A stretch of DNA of 64,000 bases from Sipunculus nudus (GCA_026874595.1 CM049307.1:76236643-76300642), one strand, 5' to 3'. Shown: positions 35,963-50,500, numbered from the stretch's first letter. Numbers and translations: made by a program. The notes: generated by a model not told the origin, from the sequence alone.

Positions 35963-36740
35963 CAGTAGTGAAACAAAAGCCCCCCCCCCCCCCATTGAGC
36001 TTAAACATCTCTCATTTCATCTATTTCTTTTAACATCTATCTCATTTTTTTCAGATTTCCTTTTTATTTCCTAGCAATTAGATGATAAAATTATCCACTG
36101 TTCATTACTTTCCAATTGAGGATATTAATGAACAGTTTTGTGATTTACTCCATCTAATAACAGTATCCGAATATTATTATAACGAGGGATGGAGTCTTTC
36201 CGTTATTACACTGTGCTGGGCCATATCACCGCGAGGAACCCTCCCCCCCCCCCCCTGCAAAATCATTTTAGAGAATAGTAGTTAAGGAACAGGAAATCCT
36301 CATATCATGTAACAGATGCTTCAAAATGTCCTCTTTACATTAGGCCAAAAAAAATTAAAGGTATGGTTCTCAGGCACCGCCCGCATCAATTTTAAACCCC
36401 CACATCAAAACTTTTTATTTTGATTTTCAAAAAAAAATTTCCAATTTTTAGCTGCTGCCGCTCCGAAATTTCTTTCAAGAAGATAAAACCATACAATTTC
36501 CTTTGTTTTGTAGTGCTTTTACTTATTTAGCAAAATAAAACTGTTATTTTCTTGCTTTACCCTTATCATTTGACATTTTTATCGAAACATACCAAAAAAT
36601 TTAAAATAAAAAAGCGCCCGCCCGCATTGATTTCTGAAAAAAAGTCCCTGAGAACCATACCTTTTTTTTATTTTGGCCTTACATATTTAACAATTACCTA
36701 CACCCAATCCCATACCCTCTCCTTTAATTGGTAAAATGGG

Positions 36741-36781
<41 letters not shown>

Positions 36782-36878
36782 AATTAATCGATAAAATTTT
36801 AAGAACTTAGATTTAATAATAACTATCCACCAGCCCAATATTAGCGACCCCTCTCTCGAATTTCTGGATCCGTGACTG
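35963..36878. mobile_element. TIR element of the GCGGA family with nested MITE
   Basis: Ends CAGTAGTG and ATTTCTGGATCCGTGACTG; flanks ACGGT / ACGAT suggest a 5-bp duplication with one mismatch. It matches the element at 13955-14857 in interior words ('ggaacaggaaatcctcat', 'ttaatgaacag') and in the position of a (TA)n tract (36743-36777). A GGCC-TIR MITE has inserted at 36343-36678. Confidence 0.7.
36343..36678. mobile_element. GGCC-TIR MITE, copy 2, clean TTA duplication
   Basis: 336 bp. Left GGCCAAAAAAAATTAAAGG then TATGGTTCTCAGG. Right CCTGAGAACCATACC then a T run and GGCC. TTA on both sides (36340-36342 and 36679-36681). The inverted ends extend about 33 bp. Best preserved of the three copies. 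Confidence 0.85.
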
Positions 36879-39800
36879 ACGATTGTCGTCTTTGGCCAAC
36901 GAAGACGCTGTCAAGGGGCAACCTAGCCGCCGACGTCGACGCAACAGTTTCAGGTTTCTGTTGCGTCGCCGGCCCACCAAAGGGCTAACTGGGGTTATAG
37001 CACGATACGATCTGTTACTCTTAGAAAGGAAATTAAATAAAAATATTTCCTATGGTTTTAGCAAACCAATGTTCACATAATGTTGTATGTCGAAAGGCCT
37101 GTAATAAAAAATAACCATTCTGGAAAGCATGAAGCACCTGTAACATCAACAACTGATAGTATTTGTCCAGAGAGAATTGAAGCATTAACAGCCCCGGTAG
37201 ACATCTTGCATTATGTGGCAGTTCTGTAGAAGGCTTTAGGCCTGTGTACTATTATGTTCATATTTTAAATACCTTGGTGCAAAAGAGGGCTGAGAGAGAA
37301 CAGTAATGTTTTCTAGTGGTCAAATATACAATACACATAGATGTACTGAACATTAATCAATGGATATATGTTAAATCTCACAGTTGTGTATGGAGTGTTA
37401 TAATCACAGTTAACTGCAGGTGCAATCTATGGACTCCACATTGCGTCAGTCACTGAAAAAAAGCAATTGAGGAGTTCATTCTTATGGGCTAGGAGCAACC
37501 CGGACAAACGTGTTGGTAGTTGGGGTCATTTACTTGTGGCAAGTTAATGATAAAGAAGATGTTGCGCAGACATGTTCTCGCGAAACAAACTAAATAATCT
37601 CATCTAACGTTCATTTCTTTTCAATTTTCCATATATATCTTAAATTTAATTATATCACATGCATGACAATTAATGATGACATGACTGCTCAGTTCCAACC
37701 ATTATTTTTATTATTAGAAGATCTATACTTTACCATTGTGGACACATTGCAAAAATACACGTTAGGCCCAGAATTAAACGTTTCACGTTTCCCATGTAGG
37801 TCCAACGTCTACATGCTATCTATAGGATTTATTTAAAAGTTGAAATGCAATAAAATAGTCTCCATTTGGCACCGTGAGTATATTGAGAAAAAGATAAATC
37901 TGCCAATCAATAAATTACTATGATTCGAAGAATAATATATCATTTAGTGGGATGTTGTTTAGTGGGATGTCAGATAATGAAAGATTCAGAGTTTTTTTCT
38001 GCCAAGTCGTATTGTAGTTCAATACAATATTAACATTCCTATTCCTGACTGGTATATTTTTTTAAAGGTTTACATCATATGTGAGGTCTGTTCTTTCCTT
38101 TGTAATGCCACGTTCAAGGTTCATATTGTACTCATTTGGTACAAAAGGGCATTATGACTTGAAACTTAATTATACAATGGAATATAATTTTACATGTACT
38201 TGCATTTACCTTGCAAGTAGATTGTTAAACACATGTACATCCCATTATAGTCCGCGGCCTATATTTTTATGACAGCAGTTTCTTATTAACCTTAATCCTC
38301 TCTATGTGGGGCGAGGAGAGTACTCTTAAGTCAAGCAATAACTGCCCCATGCCACAGTAATTCTATTTATATTCAACATGGCACATTTAATTATCACCTA
38401 TTTAAACATTCCCTTAACAAAAAAATCTACAAAAATACAAAATATTAACACTTTTAGTAACTTTTATCAATCCTTCCATGACGACCTATTACAACTATGA
38501 ACTATGTCATTCACTGCACTGCAATCTTTAACCATTATTTACAAATGAATTTTTAATACATGGTAATCCCATATAATTACAACATGCATGTACTTCTAAA
38601 CATATTTGTAAGTTCATTGTTCGCACTATTAATATACTTTTTAACATACCATTACCACCTGTTGACCAATTTATACAATATCTAGCATATCTTACTACCA
38701 CATGTTAGCTTACTCTTTATAATCCTATATATTATATTAGTCAACGTTAATATCATTCATAAATGTGTTAATCATATCATTACCAAATATGGGCTCACCT
38801 TACACTGTATTTTATTTATTGTCCCTGCCAGGAGAGTATACATTCATCCATGTTCGTGTGTGTTTTGTGTGCATTTGTTCTTAACATAACTCATGCATTC
38901 GTAAACAGAACCTCTTTAAAATGTTCAGGAATTGCGGGAATGGGCCAATGAAGAATAAATAAAGTTTTGGTGTGGATCCGGCACATGGTCCGGATTCAGG
39001 TACATCATCAAGGAATATTCACAATACAGTCACTCATGTAAGAATGTGGGTCAAATGATGAATGCAGACACCGTTTGGGAGCATACAACAAAAGGACCCC
39101 CCCCCCCCCCCCCGCATACACACACATAGTAGAGGCTTGCATTCCTTAGAATGCATATTTCTAGTTCCATACACTATCAGTGCTTTTTGTTACGTTAATA
39201 AATATTGACACTTCATGAAACATGTTTATCAAAATCATACCGTTTCTATCTTTTAGCAAGAACATTTACCTGTTTTGCTTACCTATATATAGACTGAACA
39301 ATATGCTAAACTAATTATCTGATATTCTCATTAATGATTTCAAAACTGCACTATTCTACTATGTAGCCTCCCTGGCAGCAATGTCACCAAAGCCCTGCAT
39401 CTTTTGGTGCTGATAATTCTAGGCATTTTAATCTGCATAAATATAACAATATTCAAACATATGGTGTAAGAATCCTTTGCCAGGCAGCAACGTTACAAAT
39501 GAAGACTGGCTCCCTGCTCCAGAAAAGAGCTCCAGCAAACAAAAGGTCAGCCATTTTGCTCATAATAATATATACAAGCCTGGCTCCCTACGCAATTTTA
39601 GCTCTGCTTCTGCAGGTCTTATACAGAATCGTTTCTTAAGGATCACATAGGGTCTTAATTTGTTATCTTAGGAGTAAACTTGCAGTAGAAAGCCAGTCTA
39701 TATTCCTGTTTGACAGGCTTGTCACTTGTCTTGGATTATAATTGAGCATCAAACAAGTCTACATAAATAGGACTATTTAACATGTGAAAACATGATGTGA

Positions 39801-40590
39801 CTATTGTCTTGTGACAGGTACAGTATACTGTTTAATTATATAAAATGATACCATGTGCTCAAAATAACATTCATACATCAACACAACCAGCCCTATATAT
39901 AAAAGGTGTATCAATCATTTATCTATAATGTTCAGTTGCAACTTAAATTCTATGACCAAAAAGTAATCCAATATGAGTAACCCTAGACCTAGGTGTGGTT
40001 TTAATATTTAATACAGTGTTTCATCACATGAAGATTTTGCAATTTATTCTATAAGCATATTAAGACAGGTATGGAGGTTTAAACTGAGGTTATAGTGCTA
40101 CAGTGACCCCTGTGAGCTTTTGCTCGAACTATGATACACACAACCAGCATTGAAAGCATGAAGCAAAATAATGACAACATACCATTAAAATCATTAATGA
40201 TTATCACACAAATTTTGAGGTAATAAGATAATACAACATATGCAAGGTAAATGAAAGGTAAATGTACAGCACAACCCCTGTTATGTAATAATGTACAGGA
40301 GGATACAAGTCAGTAATAAATGACTAAGTACAGCACACCTTCACCTGATCATTAATGGTAATACACCAATACAGATGTAATTAATACTGTTCAATCACTG
40401 TGAACACATGCTGACTAAAACAGGCCTGACACAGTATAATTTCTTCTTCAGTTATCTATGCTGTGATACATTATAACTTGTAATGGTAAACACTCACAAT
40501 TAATTGTAACATGCAGTGATACAGTGTGACCCCTCACACCACACATATCCATGTGACTGACTGTCTGTACTTAATGTGTTTTGTTTTGTG
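36879..40590. other. Intergenic, no gene seen
   Basis: AT-rich, with a poly-C run at about 39098-39113. Reading frames such as 36883-37080 are short and unsupported. No tRNA, terminal repeats or splice-consistent exons found. Confidence 0.4.
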
Positions 40591-40835
40591 GAGTGTGTTG
40601 GCAAAATGGTTACGGCGCTGAACTTCTGACCATCAGTTTGAGGGTTTGCTTCCCGTTCTGGCCGTCTCCCACGCTAAGACTCCTTGCCAAGGTCTTAACC
40701 ACAAGGGTGAGCCCTTTCAACCCAGGAGTATATGGGAACTAGTCTTGGGCTGCAGGCAGAGAAAATTAGAACAGGCCCAAAACACCAATAAGGCAAGGTG
40801 TAAAGTAGGGTGAAACTGACATTGTTGGTAATTTC
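40591..40835 (+). mobile_element. tRNA-derived SINE
   Basis: Starts with a tRNA-like head: an A-box-like 'tggcaaaatggttacggcg' and a B-box-like GAGGGTTTGCTTCCC. A body follows with 'ccttgccaaggtcttaacc' and 'cccaggagtatatgggaac'. The second SINE at 60945-61240 shares the layout and several words. Class call is from pol III box layout. Confidence 0.6.
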
Positions 40836-40856
40836 AGACTATAAACCTTACCTTTA

Positions 40857-41100
40857 GGCCAAAAAAAGGCTGGGTTCTCAGGCACCACCCACATCAATTT
40901 TATCCCCCAACATCAAACATTTTAATTTCGATATTCAAAAGAAATTTACTGATTTGTGTTTCAGCCTCTTGGACACTTGTTGTTTGCGGGTGAACATGTG
41001 TGTTTTTGTTTAAATTTATAATAATAAGGTAAAAAAGATCACCCTCCCTCACTGATTTCTGAAAAAAAGTACCCAAGAACCCAACTTTTTTTTTTTTGCT
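40857..41100. mobile_element. GGCC-TIR MITE, copy 3
   Basis: Left GGCCAAAAAAAGGCTGGG then TTCTCAGG. Right CCCAAGAACCCAAC then a T run and TTGCT (decayed GGCC). TTA flanks at 40854-40856 and 41101-41103. It lies about 20 bp after the SINE. Confidence 0.75.
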
Positions 41101-44100
41101 TTACCTGTACCTTTTTTACGATATGTATGTCTGTCTACAATTTCCTGTGTTTTGTGATCTGATATCATTGTATATATACATATATACATCATATATGATT
41201 TATTATGATATGTGACATGTCCACACTTTTGAACAGGCCAAAACCCATATGATTTGTTACAACTTCTTTCAACTGTATCCTTCGCTAATACTGATTTTAA
41301 CAGAGTGATGCTAAATCCCCATTAATGAATAGAGACATTAAGACTTTTTCATGCTCTTATAACTAACATGTGATAGCATTTTAAAATCATTTTAAAGTGA
41401 TCTAGAGGCAGCATGTACCTGTTACCTGATTAAGCAGGCACGGCCGGCATGGAAGATATAGAATTAAGCTACAGGTAAGATGACAAGATGAGCAAATCCT
41501 GCATGAGCTATATCATGGATATTAATGTATCTGATACAAAAATGAAGCCCAGGCATACTGAACTTATCATAGGCATATTATGTACATTAAGACTTGTATC
41601 CTGTTCTCAACAGCTTGGGCAATAAAATTAACAGGTGCTCTTATCTTTTTAGGGCAGTTTTTACATAAGCCTATGGGAAAATGAAAAGGGAAAGCCTATT
41701 GCTAAGATTAATGATGACCTCACCAATACCATAATACTGCAGAAAACAAGTCTATATTTTCAGGACACACATACACAACATATAAGTAGGCTATGGTGAC
41801 CTAGATTTTTATCTTCTACTGATCTTGACCATAGATGTTAATATAAAATATCACTATTCACACTATATACATATACACAAGGGTCTATCATGGAAAATGT
41901 TTTCCCCCGTATAACACACAACATTGCAGATAAATGTATTAAGATGTGTCTTCTATTTTTTAAATGTACTAAAGTCTATTATGCTTTGTCCATCATGTTG
42001 TGCAACCACCAATATAAAAGTACCGGTATACATTATGTCTATAATGCACATATATTAATACACAGTGCAAAATCAGCAGTTATGTTGCTTCTCGGATCCT
42101 ACCCAGAGTGCAAAAAAGCCATGACAAGTATGCTTATCATGGGCTACAAAAGGCAAATATACACAATGATATGTATTACTGTTAATCATCATTAAATGGT
42201 TATAATCTCAACATTGCATATCACATAAAACACTAGTTTGCACATACAACACAGACTTACCCAAGACCCTTGAAACCATAAGTAACACTTGTTTAAACCC
42301 CCCCCCCCCCCCCCCCCCCAGTCATATACTGTGGAACCCTGCCTTGCAACCATCCCACAATTATGACCACCCCCAAAATTATAACCACTTTTGTCTGTCC
42401 CAAACTTGGTCGAATTTGTGAGATTCCACTGTACTTATCTGCATATAACTAAAGGTGTAAAATTCAGTTCAGGAGTGCTCAAGGAAATATGGATGATTTT
42501 AATAGCCATAACAGTGGCACAAACTTTACACTTACATGAAGACAGGACAGACAACAATGGTTTTGATCACCAGAGAATAAACTCACAGCATTAATAATGG
42601 TTTTCAGTTGGGGGGAGTTGACATGGGCCAAGTTCAGTGGTGTAGTTTTTACAGACCTTCCATGAATTAATGTAAAATTTCTCTGGATTTATATGAAAAT
42701 ATGGAAAATGACCCCCACTTTGGACACACTTGCATATTTCTGACATTTCAAAATCATAAAGGGTAATTTTTAGGTATGCTCAAAGAGGAGTTGCATGACA
42801 ACAGTTGAGTGCCACCACCGTCAATGATAAAATACATTTAGTGGGAATATTACGCAGTTGAATCTGCAGAGCAGAGCCATGAAAACTGGTTGTCCCTACC
42901 AAGACAGGAGGGGCTTTTCGATAAGGGCAATTGTTGACATATCAGCACAGCTCTAACTGGGGTTGTCCTTAAAGGGAACTATATTCACATATAGACATGT
43001 TACATATTCTTGAAACATAGGGTTTCCTCCTCAGAATATTATGGCATCTGCCAAAGTTTCCTTCCAAAACCATTTGCTTACTCCTGTACACGATATTAAA
43101 TAAGTTTGCACCCGATGATCGGGTGTCATCAGTGAATCAAAACATCAATATTACACACATACCATCTAACGATTCAAGATTTTCAAGCTTCAAACCAGTG
43201 TTCCATCTTCCATCTCTTTGTTTGAGAGTTGTTACATATGCTCAAGATTGTACCTCTGGTTGCAAGGTGTTGTTGAGGTAAACAGGTAAATGTGAACAGT
43301 GTTTACCAACACACAGAACCATAACAAAGTATAAAACAGGTGTTTTTGAGATTGTAAGCCCATGTGCTTGGATGATTTTGCTGTAAAACATTTGATTTCA
43401 ACCAACATGAACTAAAAGTGTGAGTTAATACCTATATGATTGCAAATGGTTATGTACCTTTACGTTACATATCATTAACACTGTGAGTATGGGGTTAAAA
43501 CAAGTGTTACTGATGACTTTAAGGGCCTCTTGTCTAACTCAGTAACTGCCTGATATGACTTACATAGTTTATTCAGCATACTCTATAGATACTTAAATAT
43601 TTCTTTAGACAGATATTACAGGCAAAACAAATATGGTTTTGAGAATGATCAGACTGCTCTATATTGCAACAACAAGCAGTTCAATTTAAATGTGCATATA
43701 TAAATGTTACTTACTGGTAAGTGAGTGGGCACAACCATAAATTCCCCCTTAAGCCAAAGCGTGGTCTTGATAAATTTGACAAATTATTTTAGGAAATACT
43801 GGTGGAACACGAAAGATTCATCAAAATAAAAAATATAAAAATAAAAAAGGATTTGAAATAAAATATACAATATAAATGAACAATTTGCTAACACTGATAC
43901 TGTGACATGTTTAATGTTAAAACAGATGAATTAATTTTCTGCTTAATTTAATTTCCCTTCAAAATATAAATGTTACTTTTGGCACTTATTGTATGATGTC
44001 TTCAGAGACTGAACACAATTAATTCATGCTTACCGGTATGTATAATAGATTTGATTTTTTAATATCAGTGGTCATGCAGTTATACTACAGTGAAACAGTA

Positions 44101-44264
44101 ACAGACCAATGATAGTAATTCCCCAAGGCCTAAAAAATAATAAAATTACAAAAAATCCAAAATAATAATTCATAACAAATTAAATAGGCTAAAAAATATA
44201 TACACAACAAACAAAGTCTAAATCAGTATACAACCATCAACACGCCAGTAAATGAAACCCATCA
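41101..44264. other. Intergenic, no gene seen
   Basis: AT-rich and non-coding apart from short unsupported frames. Long poly-C at 42298-42319. Confidence 0.4.
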
Positions 44265-44690
44265 GCATCTGATATCTTGATCAACTTTATCAGGACCCGA
44301 TATCCTGATCAACTTGATCAAGACCTAATACACTGGAAAATTAATTTTGAATCAGGATCTGATATCTTCAAATCTCAAGGACCTAATATCCTGGTCAGCC
44401 TAATCAGACCTGATATCTGAAACAACTTAATAAAGACCCAATATCCAATTCAACCTAATCAGGGCCTGATATCCTTATCAACTTAATCAAATAGGCCCTA
44501 GAAGCCTGATCAAGTTAATTAGCACTGAAATCCTTAACAACTGAATAAAAACGTCATATCCCATTCAACTTAATAAGGATCTAATACCCAAGGCAACTTT
44601 AGATCAGATATCCTGGTCAACTTAATCAAGACCTAAATATCCTGGTCAATTTACATAAGGACCTGATAAATTTGGTGCCAGGATATTCTA
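44265..44690. repeat. Degenerate tandem repeat of about 45-50 bp
   Basis: Diverged units built on 'gatatcctgatcaacttaat' and 'caggacctgatatcct', about eight copies. Non-coding. Confidence 0.7.
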
Positions 44691-44754
44691 ATATTATGCT
44701 TTACTGCCCATGTCATGGCTCACATTCATTATTATGCTGCAACGAAAACACAGA

Positions 44755-45845
44755 ACCCCTGATACAGCTTACTTCTGATATATGATGCTCTGCTGAACCA
44801 AATTACAGCTTACTTCTGATATAAGGTCTGCTGAACCAAATTACAGCTTACTTCTGATATTATGCTCTGCTGAAAGAAATTACAGCTTTCTTCTGATATT
44901 ATGCTCTGCTGAAAGAAATAACAGCTGAATTCTTATATTATGCTATACTGAGCTAAGTTACAGTATATCTGATATTATGCTCTGCTGAAAGAAATTACAA
45001 CTTATTTCTGATATTTTGCTCTGCTGAAAGAAATTACAGCTTACCATTGATATTATGCTTTGCTGAAAGAAATAACAGCTGAATTCTTATATTTTGCTAT
45101 ACTGAACTAAGTTACAGTATATCTGATATGATGCTCTGCTGAACAAAATTACAGCTTACTTCTGATATTATGCTCTGCTGAAAGAAATTAAAGCTTACTT
45201 CTGATATTATGCTCTGCTAAAAGAAATAACAGCTGAATTCTTATATTTTGCTATACTGAACTAAGTTACAGTATATCTGATATGATGCTCTGCTGAACAA
45301 AATTACAGCTTACTTCTGATATTATGCTCTGCTGAAAGAAATTAAAGCTTACTTCTGATATTATGCTCTGCTAAAAGAAATAACAGCTGAATTCTTATAT
45401 TTTGCTATACTGAACTAAGTTACAGTATATCTGATATGATGCTCTGCTGAACCAAATTACAGCTTACTCCTGATATTATGCTCTGCTGAAAGAAATTACA
45501 GCTGAATTCTTATATTTTGCTATACTGAGCTAAGTTACAGTATATCTTATATGATGCTCTGCTGAACCAAATTACAGCTTACTTCTGACATTATGCTCTG
45601 CTGAAAGAAATTACAGCTGAATTCTGATATTTTGCTATACTGAGCTAAGTTACAGTATATCTGATATTATGCTCTGCTGAAGGAATTACAGCTTACTTCT
45701 GATATTATGCTCTGCTGAAAGAAATTACAGCTTACTTCTGATATTATGCTCTGCTGAAAGAAATAACAGTTTACTTCAGATATTATACTCTGCTGAACCC
45801 ACACATCAGATATTATGCTTTGCTGAACTATTTTACAGCTAAATT
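44755..45845. repeat. Satellite of 38-39 bp monomers with 154-bp higher-order unit
   Basis: The monomer resembles 'attacagcttacttctgata' plus 'ttatgctctgctgaaagaa'. Four variant monomers form a block of about 154 bp that recurs. Its marker 'gctatactgaactaag' lies at about 45096, 45250 and 45404. Flanking parts are single-monomer arrays. A 61-codon minus-strand frame here is a repeat artefact. Confidence 0.88.
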
Positions 45846-46623
45846 CAGACATTTTACAGAAACAAATTATATGCTATTCTACCATAGTAACAATGGGTCA
45901 TAATACACATCTGCAAGGCAACTATTTTTATCACATATACACATATCCTACTATTATATAATACAGCCATTTCATCAAGTTAAACTCTTATATCACAATG
46001 TACCGATTCCCCGTCATATAAGTCTTCTACATAATCTGAAGTGGTCATAATAGCAGCTGATTGAGCTAATACTGAACAATCCTGGAAAAAGGCAGCTCCA
46101 AGCTAGCAAGGAGATTTGAAACCAAGCCTCCAAACCAGGGTTGCTACATGGGATATTTTGAGGCCAGGGCTGTCTAATTTAGACATTTCAAACTTTGTCT
46201 TGCTGTTTGCTAAAACTTGGCTGTGGATATCTTGTTTTGCTTAATTTTGCCTAATTTAACTAATTTCCTGATAAGGATGTATTCTTATTCAACAATTTGA
46301 CAAGTATGATTATTCTTCAGCCATTTTGCTAATATAAAATGAAAATTTTAAGATCAGCCCATTTTATATTTAAAAGTTTTACTTTTTATTCTCATACAAG
46401 TTAAAAACTCAACCTGTCATATTCTTTTAATATATTATGGTTATAAAATTGTGAAACTAGCAAAAATGTCTGGCTATTGCCAAAGACAGGCAATTGAATA
46501 TTGCAGACCCTGTTTGGATGTAATTTTTCACCAAATTTTACTCTGAAGATGTATTGCAGCATTACAGGCAACCCTGATCATAATTAAAACATAAAAACAC
46601 TCCAGATCACCACTGTCAGGTTC
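45846..46623. other. 3' flank of two-TM gene C
   Basis: AT-rich. A minus-strand AATAAA at 46390-46385, about 235 bases past the stop codon, is the nearest likely polyadenylation signal. Confidence 0.45.
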
Positions 46624-47509
46624 TTATGCAACATCTGGGGTGTTCTCTCTGGTGCTTTGTAATGACTCTGTGACACAGAAAGAAGTGACTGATTGGTTCT
46701 CGCCTGACCTGGGACCAGTGCGGGAAGCAGTGGGTGAGCAGTTTATAATCGTTGCCGTGTATAAAAATGTATCGTCCACCGATGCGGTCGTTTCGTTTCT
46801 CGGATCTACAGGAGAATATGGTGGAAGATCTGCTGGATCTGGTAAAGGATCCACTGATCCACTTGGATCAGGTGGAGGATCCATATTTCTAGATGGGTCA
46901 AGTTCATCACGATTTATACACAGACTAGGAACAGGTTCCATAACATTAGATGGATCCGATGGTGAATCGTTTGTGTCTCTACACGGATCAGGTGCCAGAT
47001 CCCTCATCCTGCCTGGGTCCAAAGTGGGTTCCGTATCTGGATAAGGATCTGGTGAGCATTCTGACCGTTTATACGGATCTGTGACTGAATACGGAGGCAG
47101 TGCTGACACAGCAATGTCACGCGGCAGCGTGCTGTAAGCTGGTAACTGGGGTAGATCATTCCCTGACCAGTCTCCGTCCCTTGGTGTGTAAGGTGGAGCT
47201 TCTTCGTGGGGCAGATTCTCATTACTATATGGAGGTAAATACACTGGAGGCGTGACGTCGGTATTCCAGCTCTGACCACTGCTGCTGCCATCGTAAGCAG
47301 GTATGCTGTCTCTGGGTGTATATGGTGGAGCTCGTATAGGGTAACATGTCTGATCGGAAGGTACAGATGATGCTGTCGGGAGGCGTCGGCTGGTTATGAT
47401 GGCTGCCAGCTGACCGTTTGGGAACGTCATCATCTGGACCTCCATGTTGTCCAATAGGGCTAATCTGGTTGTGCCCTCTTCTCCCCGAAGCTGCTCAAAA
47501 GGTACAGAC
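46624..47509 (-). CDS. Two-TM gene C, exon 3 (PY-motif tail)
   Basis: Starts at CTGCAG|GTCTGTACC (AG at 47511-47510). The first base completes a codon from exon 2. Then 294 codons follow, beginning SVPFEQLRGEEG, to TAA at 46626-46624. The ATG at 47454 is internal, not the start. Confidence 0.82.
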
Positions 47510-50500
47510 CTGCAGTAAATACAAAAATATCACAAAAGAGAAGAAAGGTACGAACCTGCAGTAAATACAAAAAATATCACAAAGGAAAAGAAAGGTACAA
47601 ACCTGCAGTAAATACAAAAATATCACAAAGGAAAAGAAAGGTACAGACCTGCAGTAAATACAAAAAATATCACAAAAGAGAAGAAAGGTACAAACCTGCA
47701 GTAAATACAAAAAATATCACAAAGGAAAAGAAAGGTACAGACCTGCAGTAAATACAAAAATATCACAAAAGAAAAGAAAGGTACAAACCTGCAGTAAATA
47801 CACAAATATCACAAAGGAAAAGAAAGGTACAGACCTGCAGTAAATACAAAAATATCACAAAAGAGAAGAAAGGTACAATCCTGCAGTAAATACAAAAAAT
47901 ATCACAAAGGAAAAGAAAGGTACAGACCTGCAGTAAATACAAAAAAATATTACAAAAGAGAAGAAAGGTACAAACCTGCAGTAAATACAAAAAATATCAC
48001 AAAGGAAAAGAAAGGTACAGACCTGCAGTAAATACAAAAAATATCACAAAAGAGAAGAAAGGTACAAACCTGCAGTAAATACAAAAAATATCACAAAGGA
48101 AAAGAAAGGTACAAACCTGCAGTAAATACAAAAAATATCACAAAGGAAAAGAAAGGTACAAACCTGCAGTAAATACAAAAAATATCACAAAGGAAAAGAA
48201 AGGTACAGACCTGCAGTAAATACAAAAAATATCACAAAAGAGAAGAAAGGTACAAACCTGCAGTAAATACAAAAAATATCACAAAGGAAAAGAAAGGTAC
48301 AAACCTGCCCGAAATATAAAAAATATCACAAAAGAGAAGAAAGGTACAAACCTGCAGTAAATACAAACAAGGGACCTATGGGTCACGACGCTCAGCTGTT
48401 ATATGTGATAAAAAAATATTATTTAGAAATGAGGCACATGCTGGTTTTGGGTGGTAATAAATATAAGCTGTATTATGAGTTGTTGTTGTTTAGCTTATGT
48501 ATGATTTTGATAGTACCTTTGGAGACAGGGAAGAGGATTGATTTCATTTATTTTATTAACAAATGGAGTACTATTGTCACACAGATTTTGACTTGGCCAT
48601 ATAACTTATAAGCAGAACATATAATATAAGAGTTTAACTATTTATTAAAAAAAATTACAAAAATTGTCCCAAATATAATTTTTATAAAAAATAATAAGAG
48701 AATCATATGATTTTCTTAAATGAAATATAACTGATATGATTATTAAAATAATATTAAAGAATATATTCATGAATGCATTCATGAATACATTTTGAAAGTA
48801 TTTGCACGAGTATTCATATACTTTCATTTTTACCTGAATTCCTATTCTTTATGCAAGAAATTTTATAATGGAGTACATAATCATATTCGTATTTAAATAC
48901 AATTACAAAGTATTTGCACCATGTCTGGTATTTATTCAGTTTCACCAACCAATGATGTTGAGAATCCAGAATATACAAAATTCACACATTTAAATAATGA
49001 TCATAAGTACCTGGTTTTATGGCTTTTATTTATATTAAAAAATAACTGTAAAAAATTCATTTTGGAATAATTTCACTTCTATGTACACACTAGACACAGT
49101 AGGAATCTAGATTAATATTAACAACTGCATCTTTGTCTTTCATTAATTTCCTTCATAATATCCCTAATGATAAGTAATGAATAATATGATTTACTTCTTT
49201 ATCATTAAAATTGAACTGAAAAATGCCGTAGGTGACTGCATGGTGTTATTTTGAATATGTGACATTCTACCCATCGATACAAGATTCTTATATCATCAGT
49301 AACTGCAAGTTAATTTCCTGTTATTATAAACTAACAAATTCCTTTTCTATTTTTCTTTAATTTGTTATTAAAAAACAATAAAAATTTATTAATTTATTGT
49401 TTATTGTTATGTTGTTGGTTAAAACTACTAGATGAGTTGGGTTGGACACCTGGATCAACTGTGGCTGGCCATAAGCTGCCTGGATTCCTGTATGCCTCGC
49501 CTCAAGCGTGCATAATTTGATGAAAGGTCAACAAGGTCAACATACAGGTGACTCAAGAGGGGCTGGAGAGAGCCAAAGTCTGACAGGGTCTCATAAAAAA
49601 CATTAATAAAAGCTACAATTTTTGGCCAATTTCTTTCAGCTTTCTAAACTAAAAAGCTGAAATCCTAATGTGTGCATGATATGAAAATTATATCAACAGT
49701 GCTCACAGGACACAAACATGCCATGGTCACAGTTGGGCAAAATTTAAGGTACTAATTTTTTATTTATACTAATAACTTATAAAATTTGAAAAATTCAGAA
49801 CTAATTTTGGGGTATTCAATTGAATCTTGATTAAATAATGTTACATCCCTGACAAAAAAATCTCTAGCTTCAGCAATGCCCTTGTTAAGGGAGTAAATAT
49901 AGTTCTTGATATTTTACAAAGTGCATTATGTTTGGGCCCATAACTTAAAACAATTACGCAATACTGACATCATTCTGGCATGTGCATAGAGAATGAAAAA
50001 TATGTATATTATTTATGATTAAAGTCAGATCAGTGGTTTTGATATTAGGCAGTCTTGAAGTGTAACAATGGGTTTTTAATGGAAAAATGAAGTTTTTCAT
50101 TAATATCTCGAAGGTATTAAGTCCTAGTGACCAAATTCTTGGCATGGTAGGGGATTTTGGAGACATCTATCTGTATGCCAAATTTAAGGAACTAAGAGCT
50201 GAAGCTGGGGAGCTGAGCTCTTGCAAACTGCATAACACTAGCTTGATGTAAACAATATGTTACATGGTGATTGAAAACTTATTAAAATCTACAGTTTTTG
50301 ATCAACTGGTTTCAAATTTTTGGTGTTAACAGTTGAAATGCTAACAAAAACATGCTGTGAAAATTAAATCCACAGTACTTACAGGAAAAAAACGTGCCAT
50401 GGTCAAAGTTGGGCAAAATTTAAGGTACCAATTTTTATTTTTATTAATATTTTAGAAAATTTAAAAGATTTTCATCTAATTTTGGGTATACAATTTAATT

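Noticed and set aside
46640-47044. 134-codon plus-strand frame
   Set aside because: Shadow of gene C exon 3.
47454-47454. ATG at 47454 as start of a single-exon gene
   Set aside because: The frame is open upstream to a good acceptor and joins in phase to exons at 56227-56279 and 59621-59890.
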